A stretch of 39,095 bases of DNA. Origin: an uncultured Lachnospiraceae bacterium (GTDB lineage: Bacteria; Bacillota; Clostridia; Lachnospirales; Lachnospiraceae). Below are positions 8,664 to 16,868 of this stretch, piece after piece. The notes below the pieces were generated by a model. That model had not been told where the DNA came from. It ran no database searches and worked only from the letters and a program-made list of their open reading frames with translations. The first letter of the stretch is position 1; each line of letters begins with the position of its first letter. The position numbers and the translations under genes are program-made. The stretch lies in contig CANREH010000017.1 in NCBI GenBank assembly GCA_947629585.1, positions 1 through 39,095 of the forward strand, in the 5' to 3' direction.

Positions 8664-8711
8664 AAAAAGCTACCGCCCAGCTAAAATTACCTAACTAATG
8701 CGACAGCTTTT
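8664..8711 (-). terminator. Rho-independent terminator of pheST
   Basis: On the minus strand AAAAGCTGTCGC pairs over 12 bp (two G-U wobbles) with GCGGTAGCTTTT, then runs into TTTTT. It lies 26 bp past the pheT stop. Confidence 0.7.
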
Positions 8712-8736
8712 CTATTTTTTCCAGCGCTGTAATTCC

Positions 8737-11178
8737 TTATTTCCGCAGCTCAATTCCCAGCGTTTCCAGCCCTTTTAAGATTTTATCCATAACTTCTGTA
8801 ATCTCTTTTTCCTCCAGCGTCTTTGTCTTGTCCCTGAGAACAAGGGAGTATGCCACGGACTTAAAGCCGGGTTTAATCTGTGCGCCTTCATATATATCAA
8901 ACAAATGATAAGATTCCAGCCGCTTTCCGCCGCCTTCCCGGATGACCTCCTCAATCTGCCCGACTAAAATCTCCTTCGGCACAACCATGCTCAAATCGCG
9001 GGTCACGGCAGGGAATTTTGCAATTCCCTGATATTTGATATCAAAGTTTGCGCGGGAAACAATTTCCGGCATATCGAGAACAGCCACATACGCCTTTTCC
9101 CCGATTTCATAATTTTCCAGCACATCCGGATGGACCTCGCCCAAATAGCCGATCACAATGCCGTCATAGTAAATATTGGCCTGGCGGCCCGGATGGAGGT
9201 ACTTCCTTCCCGCCTTCGGATCATAGCTGACCAGCTCTTTTAACCCGACCTTCTCCAGAAATTCCTCTATGATCCCTTTTAAATGGAAGAAATCCCCTTC
9301 TCCGTACATGCCAAAGGTAAGCTGCATCCGCTCATCCGGAAGCTCCGTCACAGGAAGAGCTTTTGGCAGATAGATATTCGCAAGCTCATACAAACGGACA
9401 TTTTTATTTCTCCTGTTGTAATTCGTGGAAAGCGACGTCAGCATCCCGTTTAACGGAAGCGTGCGCATAATGCTGTAATCTTCCCCTAACGGATTGGAAA
9501 TGGTCACTGTTTTCCGCAGCGGATCGTCCGCATCCAGCAACAGCTTATCAAATACCTTCGGGCTTTCAAAGGAATAGGTCATCCCTTCGCTGAACCCGAA
9601 CTGCTCCGCCACATTCCTCGCAATGCTTTCAATCCTTAATTTAAAGGACAGCTTTCCGGTCGTAGCCTCTCCATGCGGAAGCGATACCGGAATTTCATCA
9701 TATCCATAGAAGCGGGCGACTTCTTCCGCAAGATCCGCCATGCACTCCAGATCCTGCCTCCAGGTCGGCACAATGACTTCCTTTGCCGCCGCATCGTAAT
9801 CCAAATCAATTTTCTTAAAATAACCAAGCATGGTTTCTTCGGAAATCTCCGTCCCAAGCAGCCGGTTGATCTTATCGGCATCAAACGGCACGCGGACCGG
9901 CTTTTTCTCCACAGGATAGACATCCACGCAGCCGCCGACAACCTCCCCGGCGCCAAGCTCCTCGATTAACTGGCAGGCACGGTTCATGGCGATGATGGCA
10001 TTATTCGGGTCCAGCCCCTTTTCAAACTTCGCCTGTGCGTCGGTGCGCATTCCCACCTTCTTGCCGGAAAGACGGATATTTGTCCCGTCAAAGCAGGCCG
10101 CCTCAAACAGCATAGTCTTTACGCTGTCTGTAATCTTGGAATTTTCCCCTCCCATGATTCCGGCAAGCCCAATCGGTTTTTCGGCATCGCAAATCATCAA
10201 AATAGAGCTGTCTAATGTCCTTATCTGCCCGTCCAGCGTCTGGAACTGCTCGCCGTCGCCTGCGCGCCTTACCACAATCTTCTTCCCTGCAATCGTATCC
10301 AGGTCATAAGCGTGCATAGGCTGCGCCATTTCCTCCATGACATAATTGGTAATATCCACAATATTGTTAATCGGACGGATGCCGCAGGCGGCAAGACGGC
10401 GTTGCATCCATTCCGGCGACGGCGCAAGACGGATATTTTTCACTACCCTTGCCACATAACGCGGGCAGAGATCCGCATCTTTGACCTCAACCGAAATATA
10501 ATCCGATGCCTTCTCGCTGTTCCCGGTCTCTTTGACGACCGGAGGGACAAACTCCTTTCCAAACGTAGCGGCCGCTTCCCTGGCAAGTCCCACGACCGAA
10601 AAACAGTCCACACGGTTCGAGGTAATTTCATATTCAAAGACCGTATCCCTTAGTCCCAGCAGCTCCACCGCATCCGAACCAACTGCTGCATCCTTATATT
10701 CTTCATTGTCGCTTAAAATATAAATGCCGTCCTCCGCTGCATCCGGATAATAATCCCTGGAAGAGCCCAGCTCTTCAATCGAACACATCATGCCGAAAGA
10801 CTCTACGCCGCGCAGCTTTCCTTTCTTAATCTTAATGCCGTCCGGGTAATTCCTGCTCTCATGCGCACTGGCAGCAACTTTTCCCCCTGCCAGCACCACA
10901 GGGACCTTGTCGCCCTCTTTTACATTCGATGCGCCCGTTACGATCTGGACGGTCTCCCCGTCCTCCTTTACCTGCACCTGGCAGACAATCAGCTTGTCAG
11001 CATCCGGGTGCTTCTCTATTTTCAAAATCTTTCCTACCACAATATTTTCCAGATTTTTGTCAAGCCTGGTATATCCTTCTACCTTCGAGCCTGACAATGT
11101 CATGGCATCCGTATATTCCTGCACCGTACAGTCAAGCTCCGGCACATACGCTTTGATCCACGAAAGCGGTGTATTCAT
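8737..11178 (-). CDS. pheT: Phenylalanyl-tRNA synthetase beta subunit
   Basis: Beta chain of the alpha2-beta2 PheRS, which charges tRNA-Phe. 813 residues, the usual bacterial length. In order: N-terminal B1 (MNTPLSWIKAYVPELD), the EMAP/tRNA-binding OB fold (about 40-150, VVGKILKIEKHPDADKL), B3/B4 editing domain (NNIVDITNYVMEE, PMHAYD), B5, the catalytic-like module and the C-terminal FDX-ACB anticodon-binding domain (FPAVTRDLSMVVP). AGGAGG lies 9 to 10 nt before the ATG. It is 20 bp downstream of pheS and shares its T-box leader. Confidence 0.97.
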   Translation of the reverse strand: MNTPLSWIKAYVPELDCTVQEYTDAMTLSGSKVEGYTRLDKNLENIVVGKILKIEKHPDADKLIVCQVQVKEDGETVQIVTGASNVKEGDKVPVVLAGGKVAASAHESRNYPDGIKIKKGKLRGVESFGMMCSIEELGSSRDYYPDAAEDGIYILSDNEEYKDAAVGSDAVELLGLRDTVFEYEITSNRVDCFSVVGLAREAAATFGKEFVPPVVKETGNSEKASDYISVEVKDADLCPRYVARVVKNIRLAPSPEWMQRRLAACGIRPINNIVDITNYVMEEMAQPMHAYDLDTIAGKKIVVRRAGDGEQFQTLDGQIRTLDSSILMICDAEKPIGLAGIMGGENSKITDSVKTMLFEAACFDGTNIRLSGKKVGMRTDAQAKFEKGLDPNNAIIAMNRACQLIEELGAGEVVGGCVDVYPVEKKPVRVPFDADKINRLLGTEISEETMLGYFKKIDLDYDAAAKEVIVPTWRQDLECMADLAEEVARFYGYDEIPVSLPHGEATTGKLSFKLRIESIARNVAEQFGFSEGMTYSFESPKVFDKLLLDADDPLRKTVTISNPLGEDYSIMRTLPLNGMLTSLSTNYNRRNKNVRLYELANIYLPKALPVTELPDERMQLTFGMYGEGDFFHLKGIIEEFLEKVGLKELVSYDPKAGRKYLHPGRQANIYYDGIVIGYLGEVHPDVLENYEIGEKAYVAVLDMPEIVSRANFDIKYQGIAKFPAVTRDLSMVVPKEILVGQIEEVIREGGGKRLESYHLFDIYEGAQIKPGFKSVAYSLVLRDKTKTLEEKEITEVMDKILKGLETLGIELRK

Positions 11179-11198
11179 AAATTATTACCTCCTTTTAT

Positions 11199-12218
11199 TT
11201 AAAATTGCCTTAAAAATCTGTCGTCATTTTCATATAAAAGCCGCATATCGTCAATTTCATATTTCAACAGTGCGATCCGCTCCAGGCCGACGCCGAACGC
11301 AAAGCCGGAATATTCCTCCGGATCGATGCCGCTCATCTTCAATACCCGCGGATGCACCATGCCGCAGCCCAAAATCTCAATCCAGCCGGAGCCTTTGCAG
11401 AACCTGCAGCCCTTTCCGCCGCATTTAAAACAGGTAACGTCCACTTCCGCGCTCGGCTCGGTAAACGGGAAATGGTGCGGACGGAATTTTACCTTCGTCT
11501 CCTCTCCAAACAACTGCTTCGCAAACTCGGCAAGCGTCCCCTTTAAATCCGCAAACGTGATATTCTTATCAATCACCAGCCCTTCAATCTGATGGAACGA
11601 AGGGGAATGGGTCGCATCCACTTCATCCGCGCGGAATACGCGCCCCGGCGCAATCATGCGGATCGGGAGCTTTCCCTGCTCCATGACGCGGACCTGAACC
11701 GGGGAGGTCTGGGTCCGCAGAAGAATATCGCTGTTAATATAAAACGTATCCTGCTCATCCTTTGCCGGATGATTCGCCGGAATATTCAGTGCCTCGAAAT
11801 TATAATAATCCTTCTCCACTTCCGGCCCTTCGACCACTTCATACCCCATGCCAACAAAAATGCGCTCCACTTCCTCCAGCGCAATCGTATTGGGATGACG
11901 GTGTCCTACTTTCGGTTTCACCGCAGGAAGCGTGACATCAATCGTCTCCGCCGCAATCCTCGCCTCTTTTGCCGCCTTCATAAACGCAGCCTTTTTCTCC
12001 TCTAACTTTTCCTCAATGGCAGCCCTGGTGTCATTGACAAGCTGCCCTACCTTCGGGCGATCCTCCGGCGCGACATCCTTCATGGACTTCAATACCGCCG
12101 TCAGTTCTCCTTTTTTCCCTAAAAAGCTGACCCTGATGTCATTTAACTTCTCCAACTGTTCCGAGGAATTAATCTGCGCAAGCGCTTCCTCCATAATTGC
12201 TTTCAGCTTATCCTTCAT
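11199..12218 (-). CDS. pheS: Phenylalanyl-tRNA synthetase alpha subunit
   Basis: Catalytic alpha chain, a class II synthetase of 339 residues. The N-terminal coiled coil (MKDKLKAIMEEALAQIN) binds tRNA; class II motifs follow, with HPxxxxE-type segments (GHRHPNTIALEEVERIF), a motif 2 region (RVFRADEVDATHSPSFHQIEGL) and motif 3 (GFAFGVGLERIALL). An FKCGGKGCRFCKGSGW insertion is the Cys-rich form usual in Firmicutes. The longer upstream reading frame runs through the T-box terminator and is not the start; the ATG at 12218 begins the conserved coiled coil. AAAGGAG sits 13 nt upstream, rather far. Confidence 0.97.
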   Translation of the reverse strand: MKDKLKAIMEEALAQINSSEQLEKLNDIRVSFLGKKGELTAVLKSMKDVAPEDRPKVGQLVNDTRAAIEEKLEEKKAAFMKAAKEARIAAETIDVTLPAVKPKVGHRHPNTIALEEVERIFVGMGYEVVEGPEVEKDYYNFEALNIPANHPAKDEQDTFYINSDILLRTQTSPVQVRVMEQGKLPIRMIAPGRVFRADEVDATHSPSFHQIEGLVIDKNITFADLKGTLAEFAKQLFGEETKVKFRPHHFPFTEPSAEVDVTCFKCGGKGCRFCKGSGWIEILGCGMVHPRVLKMSGIDPEEYSGFAFGVGLERIALLKYEIDDMRLLYENDDRFLRQF

Positions 12219-12238
12219 CGTTACCCAATAACTCCTTT

Positions 12239-12534
12239 CATACATAATAAAAGCCCCTGATCCGATCATAAAAACGATCCGATCAGGGACGAATCCTGCG
12301 CGGTACCACCCTGCTTCCATAAGCCTTCCACAGCGCTTATGACATCTCTTATGCGTAACGTGCATCCCCGTCATCTCCTACTCCTTTTCCGCTCCTTCAA
12401 GCCCGCCGTTTCAGAAATGCAGCTCCAACGCGAAATTGAGGCAATATCAGAACTTAAGGGATCTTGCAGCCGATGAACCCCTCTCTCTGAAAGAAAATAC
12501 TGCCCTGTAACGTCTTCCCAGCCTTTAAAAACTG
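12239..12534 (-). promoter_or_regulatory. T-box riboswitch (Phe) controlling pheST
   Basis: The conserved T-box sequence GGGTGGTACCGCG is read on the minus strand at about 12299-12312. Downstream is the terminator: CCCTGATC plus GATC on each side of one mismatch (12255-12288), then a T-rich run. The antiterminator bulge UGGU fits the ACCA end of tRNA-Phe. In stem I, AGTA opposite a UUC codon (12450-12452) suggests a Phe specifier; that placement is inferred from alignment by eye. Uncharged tRNA-Phe should favour readthrough. Confidence 0.93.
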
Positions 12535-12540
12535 AACCTT

Positions 12541-12568
12541 ATTTTAACACATTTTAAAAGGATGTCAA
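12541..12568 (-). promoter_or_regulatory. Sigma-A promoter of pheST
   Basis: TTGACA (12563-12568), 16-nt spacer, TAAAAT (12541-12546), read on the minus strand. It starts the T-box leader. It lies only 26 bp beyond the toxN stop codon, with no obvious terminator between them. Confidence 0.75.
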
Positions 12569-12594
12569 GAAAAATATTGCAGCAAACACTTCCG

Positions 12595-13122
12595 TTACAG
12601 CCGGGAATTGTACTTATCACATATCTTTTCCAGTTTTTCAAAATCAAGACATCTTGCTTTTCCTTTATATCCGGATTCACCCTGACACAAGCCATATAAA
12701 CAATTAGCCTTGTTCACAATAATTTCCCTATTTTTCCTGCACCATGACAATTCATCTATACATAACTGTTTATAATGATATTCGCTTATAGAGTCCTTTG
12801 GATCATGTCTTAAATTAACCTTATATATCTGCGCCTCCTCAACCGGGATCATAAGATTATAATTAAGAACGCCAATCAATTTGCCTTTTTTATCAAATAT
12901 CTTATCAAAGTCTGCTCTCGGTTTCATTTTTTTATGCTTTTCAACAGCATGAGAAAGCGGGATGAGATATTTTCTGTTATTACACAAAACAACAATTCCT
13001 ACATAAATACGATGCTGCTTCCCTATCTGCGGTGAAACCGAAGATACTTTATCATCTGCCCTATGCAGATTCCGTATGTATTTCATATCAATCAAATATA
13101 GGTTTAATCGTTCCTGCCTCAT
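12595..13122 (-). CDS. Type III toxin-antitoxin endoribonuclease, ToxN/AbiQ family
   Basis: Predicted RNA-cleaving toxin held inactive by a folded RNA antitoxin. The family core is clear in the 175-residue product: RIYVGIVVLCNNRKYLIPLS (about 38-57), then EKHKKMK and a GKLIGVLNYNLMIPV strand-turn-strand. Tyr40, Ser57 and the Lys-rich HKKMK correspond to the conserved catalytic/RNA-binding positions of ToxN and AbiQ. Start is uncertain: ATG at 13122 has no proper Shine-Dalgarno, and two GTG codons lie just upstream (13131, 13128). Upstream are a promoter, a pseudoknot-forming RNA and a terminator hairpin, the usual type III layout. Base composition is more AT-rich than neighbouring housekeeping genes, fitting acquisition. 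ToxN, CptN and TenpN subfamilies were not distinguished. Confidence 0.88.
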   Translation of the reverse strand: MRQERLNLYLIDMKYIRNLHRADDKVSSVSPQIGKQHRIYVGIVVLCNNRKYLIPLSHAVEKHKKMKPRADFDKIFDKKGKLIGVLNYNLMIPVEEAQIYKVNLRHDPKDSISEYHYKQLCIDELSWCRKNREIIVNKANCLYGLCQGESGYKGKARCLDFEKLEKICDKYNSRL

Positions 13123-13157
13123 TTGCACCACACTAACTTTTGAATCATGATATAAAT

Positions 13158-13183
13158 ATGGCTATGCCATAAGGCATAGCCAT
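13158..13183 (-). terminator. Terminator hairpin between RNA antitoxin and toxin
   Basis: ATGGCTATGCC and its exact reverse complement form an 11-bp stem with a 4-nt loop; on the minus strand it is followed by ATTTATAT. In type III systems a leaky terminator here sets the antitoxin-to-toxin ratio. It ends 35 nt before the toxin start. Confidence 0.8.
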
Positions 13184-13250
13184 GATGTGAAACCACCGTC
13201 GGCGGCTTCATCGCTTTTACAACTTCCACTTATTAGGTAGGACTCACCTT
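13184..13250 (-). ncRNA. Type III antitoxin RNA (ToxI-like pseudoknot)
   Basis: The RNA should start at about 13250. It begins with AGGTGAGTCCTACCT (13235-13249), followed by AATAAGTGGAAG. AGGU (13246-13249) pairs with ACCU (13235-13238), and loop UCC (13240-13242) can pair with GGA (13225-13227), an H-type pseudoknot with the same topology and partly the same sequence as the known ToxI unit (AGGTGA...CTACCT...AAGTG). It is followed by a separate 10-bp hairpin with a GAC triloop (13188-13210). Only one pseudoknot copy is visible, whereas known type III antitoxins usually carry tandem repeats. Confidence 0.72.
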
Positions 13251-13256
13251 AAATAT

Positions 13257-13284
13257 ATAATAGCATATAATTTTTAAATGTCAA
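13257..13284 (-). promoter_or_regulatory. Sigma-A promoter of the type III TA locus
   Basis: TTGACA (13279-13284), 16-nt spacer, TATTAT (13257-13262), minus strand. The predicted start falls directly at the first base of the pseudoknot. The promoter begins 20 bp after the upstream ABC gene ends. Confidence 0.75.
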
Positions 13285-13303
13285 TAAAAATTTTTATATT
13301 ACC

Positions 13304-15118
13304 TTAAATCGCCTTTCCGGAAAACTGTGTCATGTAAAGCTCATAATATTTCCCCTGCTGCTTTAACAGCTCTTCATGGTTTCCGGTTTCTATGATCCTT
13401 CCCTGCTCCATAACCACAATGAAATCGGCATCCTGGATTGTGGACAGGCGGTGTGCAATAATCAGGCTTGTCCTGTTTTCCATCAGCTTTACCATAGCAT
13501 CCTGAATCCGCTTTTCTGTCCGGGTATCTACGCTGGAGGTCGCTTCGTCAAGAATCAGGATTTTCGGCTGCGCAAGAAATGCCCGTGCAATCGACAAGAG
13601 CTGCCTCTGCCCCTGGGACATATACCCTTCTCCGGCTAAAACCGTGTCATAGCCGTCTTTCAGGCGCAGAATCATGTCATGACAGTTGCTCATTTTCGCC
13701 GCTTCTTCCATCTCGCGGTCTTCCGCCTCCTGCCTGGAATATTTTAAATTATTCCGCACCGTGTCTGCAAAAAGGACCGTGTCCTGTAACACAATCGCCG
13801 TATTTTCCCTTAAATTCTTACAGTCAATATCCTTAATATTAACCCCGTCAATCAAAATTTCCCCGCTGTCGATATCATAAAAACGCATAAGGAGATTAAC
13901 TACCGTCGTCTTTCCGCTCCCAGTCGCTCCCACCAGGGCGATTTTATGCCCGGCGCGCACTTCCAGATTAAAATCATGCAGCACTTCCTGCCCCGGAAGA
14001 TAAGAAAACCTGACATCCTTAAAGGTAATGACCCCTTTGGCATTATCCATAACCTGATCGCCTGACTTATCCTCACGCGGCTCGTCCATAATCGCAAACA
14101 CCCGCTCTGCGCCCGCAACCGCCGTCTGGATCTGCCCGTAAATCTGCGCTATTTCATCAATCGGACGCCCAAACTGCTTCGCATAGACAATAAACGCGGA
14201 AATCACGCCGATGGAAATCACATGATTAACGGCAAAATACCCGCCGAAGGCTGCGATAATGACAAATCCCACATTGTTGATAACATTCATCACAGGCCCC
14301 ATCGAGCCGCCTAAAATCTCTGCAAAAATGCCCGCCTTTGTCAGCTCCTCCGACGTTTTATTAAACTCCTCAATGACCGCCTCCTGCCGCTCATAAGCCA
14401 CCACCGTTTTATAGCCTGTCACCATTTCCTCCACAGTGCCATTTAACCGCCCTAATAAAACCTGCCTTTTGCGGTAAAAGCTGCGCATGGCAGAAGACAG
14501 CATTTTGGTTGCCGCCAGGGTTAAAAGGACCGTCGTGCAGGATAAAAGCGCCAACGGAGGGCATAAATACAGCATCATCGCCACTGTCCCGAAAACCGTA
14601 AGCACACCGGAAAATAACGAGCTTAACGACTGAGAAACCGTATTGGAAATATTTTCCACGTCGTTCGTCATACGGCTCATAATATCCCCGTGGGAATGAC
14701 TGTCTATGTATTTGACCGGAAGATTCACCACACAGTCAAACAAATCCTCCCTCATCCTTTTCACCACGCGCTGGCTTAAAATAGCGCTCTCCCTGCTCTG
14801 TAAAAATGTCCCCAGGCTTTGAATCCCATACACCGCCAGCATAGTAATCAATATTTTCGGGAGGCCGTCGAAATCCATTGCAGAAATACTGTCAATCGCA
14901 TTGCTCTGGAGCTTTGGCGCATAGACAGAGGCAAGCACGACAAGGCATACCACGAGGAGCAGAAACAATACCACGTTCCTTTCACTGGAAAAATACCCGA
15001 CGAGACGGAGAATTGTTTTTTTCCCTTCGATCGGTTTCTCCACTTCCTGCCGGTTCCTGGGCCCGCGCATCCCCGGCAGCCTGTAATTACTCATAGACTG
15101 TTCTTTCTTTTCCGCCAT
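13304..15118 (-). CDS. ABC exporter subunit, membrane-ATPase fusion (degenerate signature)
   Basis: Half-transporter of 604 residues: about 40 hydrophilic N-terminal residues, six membrane helices (about 45-340), then an ATPase domain (about 370-600). Walker A is GATGSGKTTV and Walker B ILILDEATSS with the catalytic Glu intact. The signature reads MSQGQRQ rather than LSGGQ. The upstream partner shows the opposite defect (Asp in place of the catalytic Glu), so the two probably form a heterodimer with one degenerate and one working ATP site, as in LmrCD, BmrCD and TM287/288. GGAG lies about 10 nt before the ATG. Gap to the partner is 15 bp. Substrate is unknown; drug or lipid export is typical. 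Confidence 0.93.
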   Translation of the reverse strand: MAEKKEQSMSNYRLPGMRGPRNRQEVEKPIEGKKTILRLVGYFSSERNVVLFLLLVVCLVVLASVYAPKLQSNAIDSISAMDFDGLPKILITMLAVYGIQSLGTFLQSRESAILSQRVVKRMREDLFDCVVNLPVKYIDSHSHGDIMSRMTNDVENISNTVSQSLSSLFSGVLTVFGTVAMMLYLCPPLALLSCTTVLLTLAATKMLSSAMRSFYRKRQVLLGRLNGTVEEMVTGYKTVVAYERQEAVIEEFNKTSEELTKAGIFAEILGGSMGPVMNVINNVGFVIIAAFGGYFAVNHVISIGVISAFIVYAKQFGRPIDEIAQIYGQIQTAVAGAERVFAIMDEPREDKSGDQVMDNAKGVITFKDVRFSYLPGQEVLHDFNLEVRAGHKIALVGATGSGKTTVVNLLMRFYDIDSGEILIDGVNIKDIDCKNLRENTAIVLQDTVLFADTVRNNLKYSRQEAEDREMEEAAKMSNCHDMILRLKDGYDTVLAGEGYMSQGQRQLLSIARAFLAQPKILILDEATSSVDTRTEKRIQDAMVKLMENRTSLIIAHRLSTIQDADFIVVMEQGRIIETGNHEELLKQQGKYYELYMTQFSGKAI

Positions 15119-15133
15119 CTGTGTTCTCCTTTT

Positions 15134-16858
15134 CTATCGTTTTAACTGGGAATCATAAATATCCCGGTAAATCCCGCTGTTTTCCATCAGTTCCTCATGG
15201 CTCCCACAGGCCATAATGCGCCCGTTTTCAATGACCGCAATCCGATCCGCGTCTTTTACCGAAGCAATCCTCTGCGCTATGATAATCTTTGTCACTCCGG
15301 CATATTCCTTCCGGAGCGCCTCATATAACGCTGCTTCCGTCTTTAAATCCAGCGCGCTTGTCGTATCGTCAAAAATCAGGATTTCCGCATTTTTTAAAAC
15401 CGCCCTCGCAATGGCAAGCCTCTGTTTCTGCCCGCCGGATAAGCTGTGTCCTCCCTGCGTTACCCAGGTATCCATGCCCTCCGCTTTACTGTCAATAAAT
15501 TCCGCTGCCTGTGCCAAAGAAGCCGCCTGCCGTATCCTCTCTTCCGAAGCGGCTTCATCGCCCCAGGCAATATTTTCCCGGATGGACGCGCTGAAAATCT
15601 CGCTTTTCTGAAGCGCTGCGGCCACTTTCTTCCGGAGCGCATTTAACGTATAATCCCTCACATCTACATCATCCACCAGGACGCTTCCCTCCGTAACGTC
15701 ATAAAATCTCGGAATCAAATTCACCAGGCTGGATTTCCCGCATCCGGTAGAGCCAAGAATCCCGAAGGTCTCTCCCGGATGAATCGTCAGATTGATCGTA
15801 TCTAATACCTTCTCTGTTCCCATGCCCGGATAAGAAAACGATACATTTTTAAATTCAACCTTTCCCTTTTCTTTGGTTTCCCCTTCAAAGCTTCCGCCCT
15901 GGATGGACGGCTCACAGACAAGCACTTCTTTGATACGTTTTCCCGAAGCCACGCCCCTGGATACCGTCTGGAAAATCATCGTCATGCGCATGACTGCATT
16001 CAGGATCTGCGATATATACGTAACCGCCGCCATAACGTCTCCCGGCGTGACAGTTCCGTTTCCAACCTGCAGGGCTCCGACTTTTATAACGGCAATGACA
16101 GAAACATTCAAAATAATATTCATAATCGGCGTCATATAGGAAAATAACAGCAGCACATCCAACTGTGTCCCCACCAGCTCCCCATTGGCGGCGCCAAAAC
16201 GTTCCTTTTCATATTCCTCTTTGACATAAGCCTTAACCACCCGGATGCCGGACACATTTTCCTGCATGACATTATTTACCTTGTCCAGCTTTTCCTGTAA
16301 AATCCCAAACATCGGGTTCGCCTTTGCAATAAAAAAGACCACGCAGATAAGGATCAGCGGCAGGGCACAGGCAACCACCATGCCGAAACTTAAGTTCAGG
16401 GTCAGCATACAGAGAATGCCGCCCGCAAACAGCAAAAATGTCCGCACAAATCCGCGGATACACTGCGACAGGAGATTCTGCACCTGCGTAATGTCGTTTG
16501 TCACCCTGGTAATCAGCGAACCTGTCGAAAAACGGTCGGTCTGCTCCAGAGAAAACGACATGACCTTCCGGAACGCATCCTTGCGGATATCATTTCCATA
16601 CTTCTGGCTGCAGAGATTCGCAAACACGCCGGACATAATTCCGCAAAAACATCCAAACAGCACCAGCCCGACCATCTGAAATCCTGTCCGGATGACAAGG
16701 CCCAGATCGCCCGCGCCTCCATGAGAAAGCCCCAAAACGCCTTCGTCTACAATCACCGCCATAAGCCGCGGCTGCAGTAAATCCATGCTGACCTCTCCCA
16801 CCATAAAAAGCGGGGCCAATAAAAAATAAACCCAGTATTTTTTTAAATATTTTAACAT
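15134..16858 (-). CDS. ABC exporter subunit, membrane-ATPase fusion (degenerate Walker B)
   Basis: Half-transporter of 574 residues with six membrane helices and a C-terminal ATPase. Walker A is GSTGCGKSSL, signature LSGGQKQR, but Walker B ends ILIFDDTTSALD, with Asp where the catalytic Glu should be. This is the expected mark of the non-hydrolysing site in heterodimeric exporters and pairs with the SQGQ signature of the next gene. The ATG at 16858 follows GGGAG by about 6 nt; the ORF extends nine codons upstream without a site. It begins 10 bp after the AAA/PD-(D/E)XK gene, so the three may be one operon. Confidence 0.93.
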   Translation of the reverse strand: MLKYLKKYWVYFLLAPLFMVGEVSMDLLQPRLMAVIVDEGVLGLSHGGAGDLGLVIRTGFQMVGLVLFGCFCGIMSGVFANLCSQKYGNDIRKDAFRKVMSFSLEQTDRFSTGSLITRVTNDITQVQNLLSQCIRGFVRTFLLFAGGILCMLTLNLSFGMVVACALPLILICVVFFIAKANPMFGILQEKLDKVNNVMQENVSGIRVVKAYVKEEYEKERFGAANGELVGTQLDVLLLFSYMTPIMNIILNVSVIAVIKVGALQVGNGTVTPGDVMAAVTYISQILNAVMRMTMIFQTVSRGVASGKRIKEVLVCEPSIQGGSFEGETKEKGKVEFKNVSFSYPGMGTEKVLDTINLTIHPGETFGILGSTGCGKSSLVNLIPRFYDVTEGSVLVDDVDVRDYTLNALRKKVAAALQKSEIFSASIRENIAWGDEAASEERIRQAASLAQAAEFIDSKAEGMDTWVTQGGHSLSGGQKQRLAIARAVLKNAEILIFDDTTSALDLKTEAALYEALRKEYAGVTKIIIAQRIASVKDADRIAVIENGRIMACGSHEELMENSGIYRDIYDSQLKR

Positions 16859-16868
16859 AAGCTCTCCC

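Noticed and set aside
12219-12374. 52-codon N-terminal extension of pheS
   Set aside because: It translates the T-box antiterminator and terminator; the conserved PheS start is at 12218.
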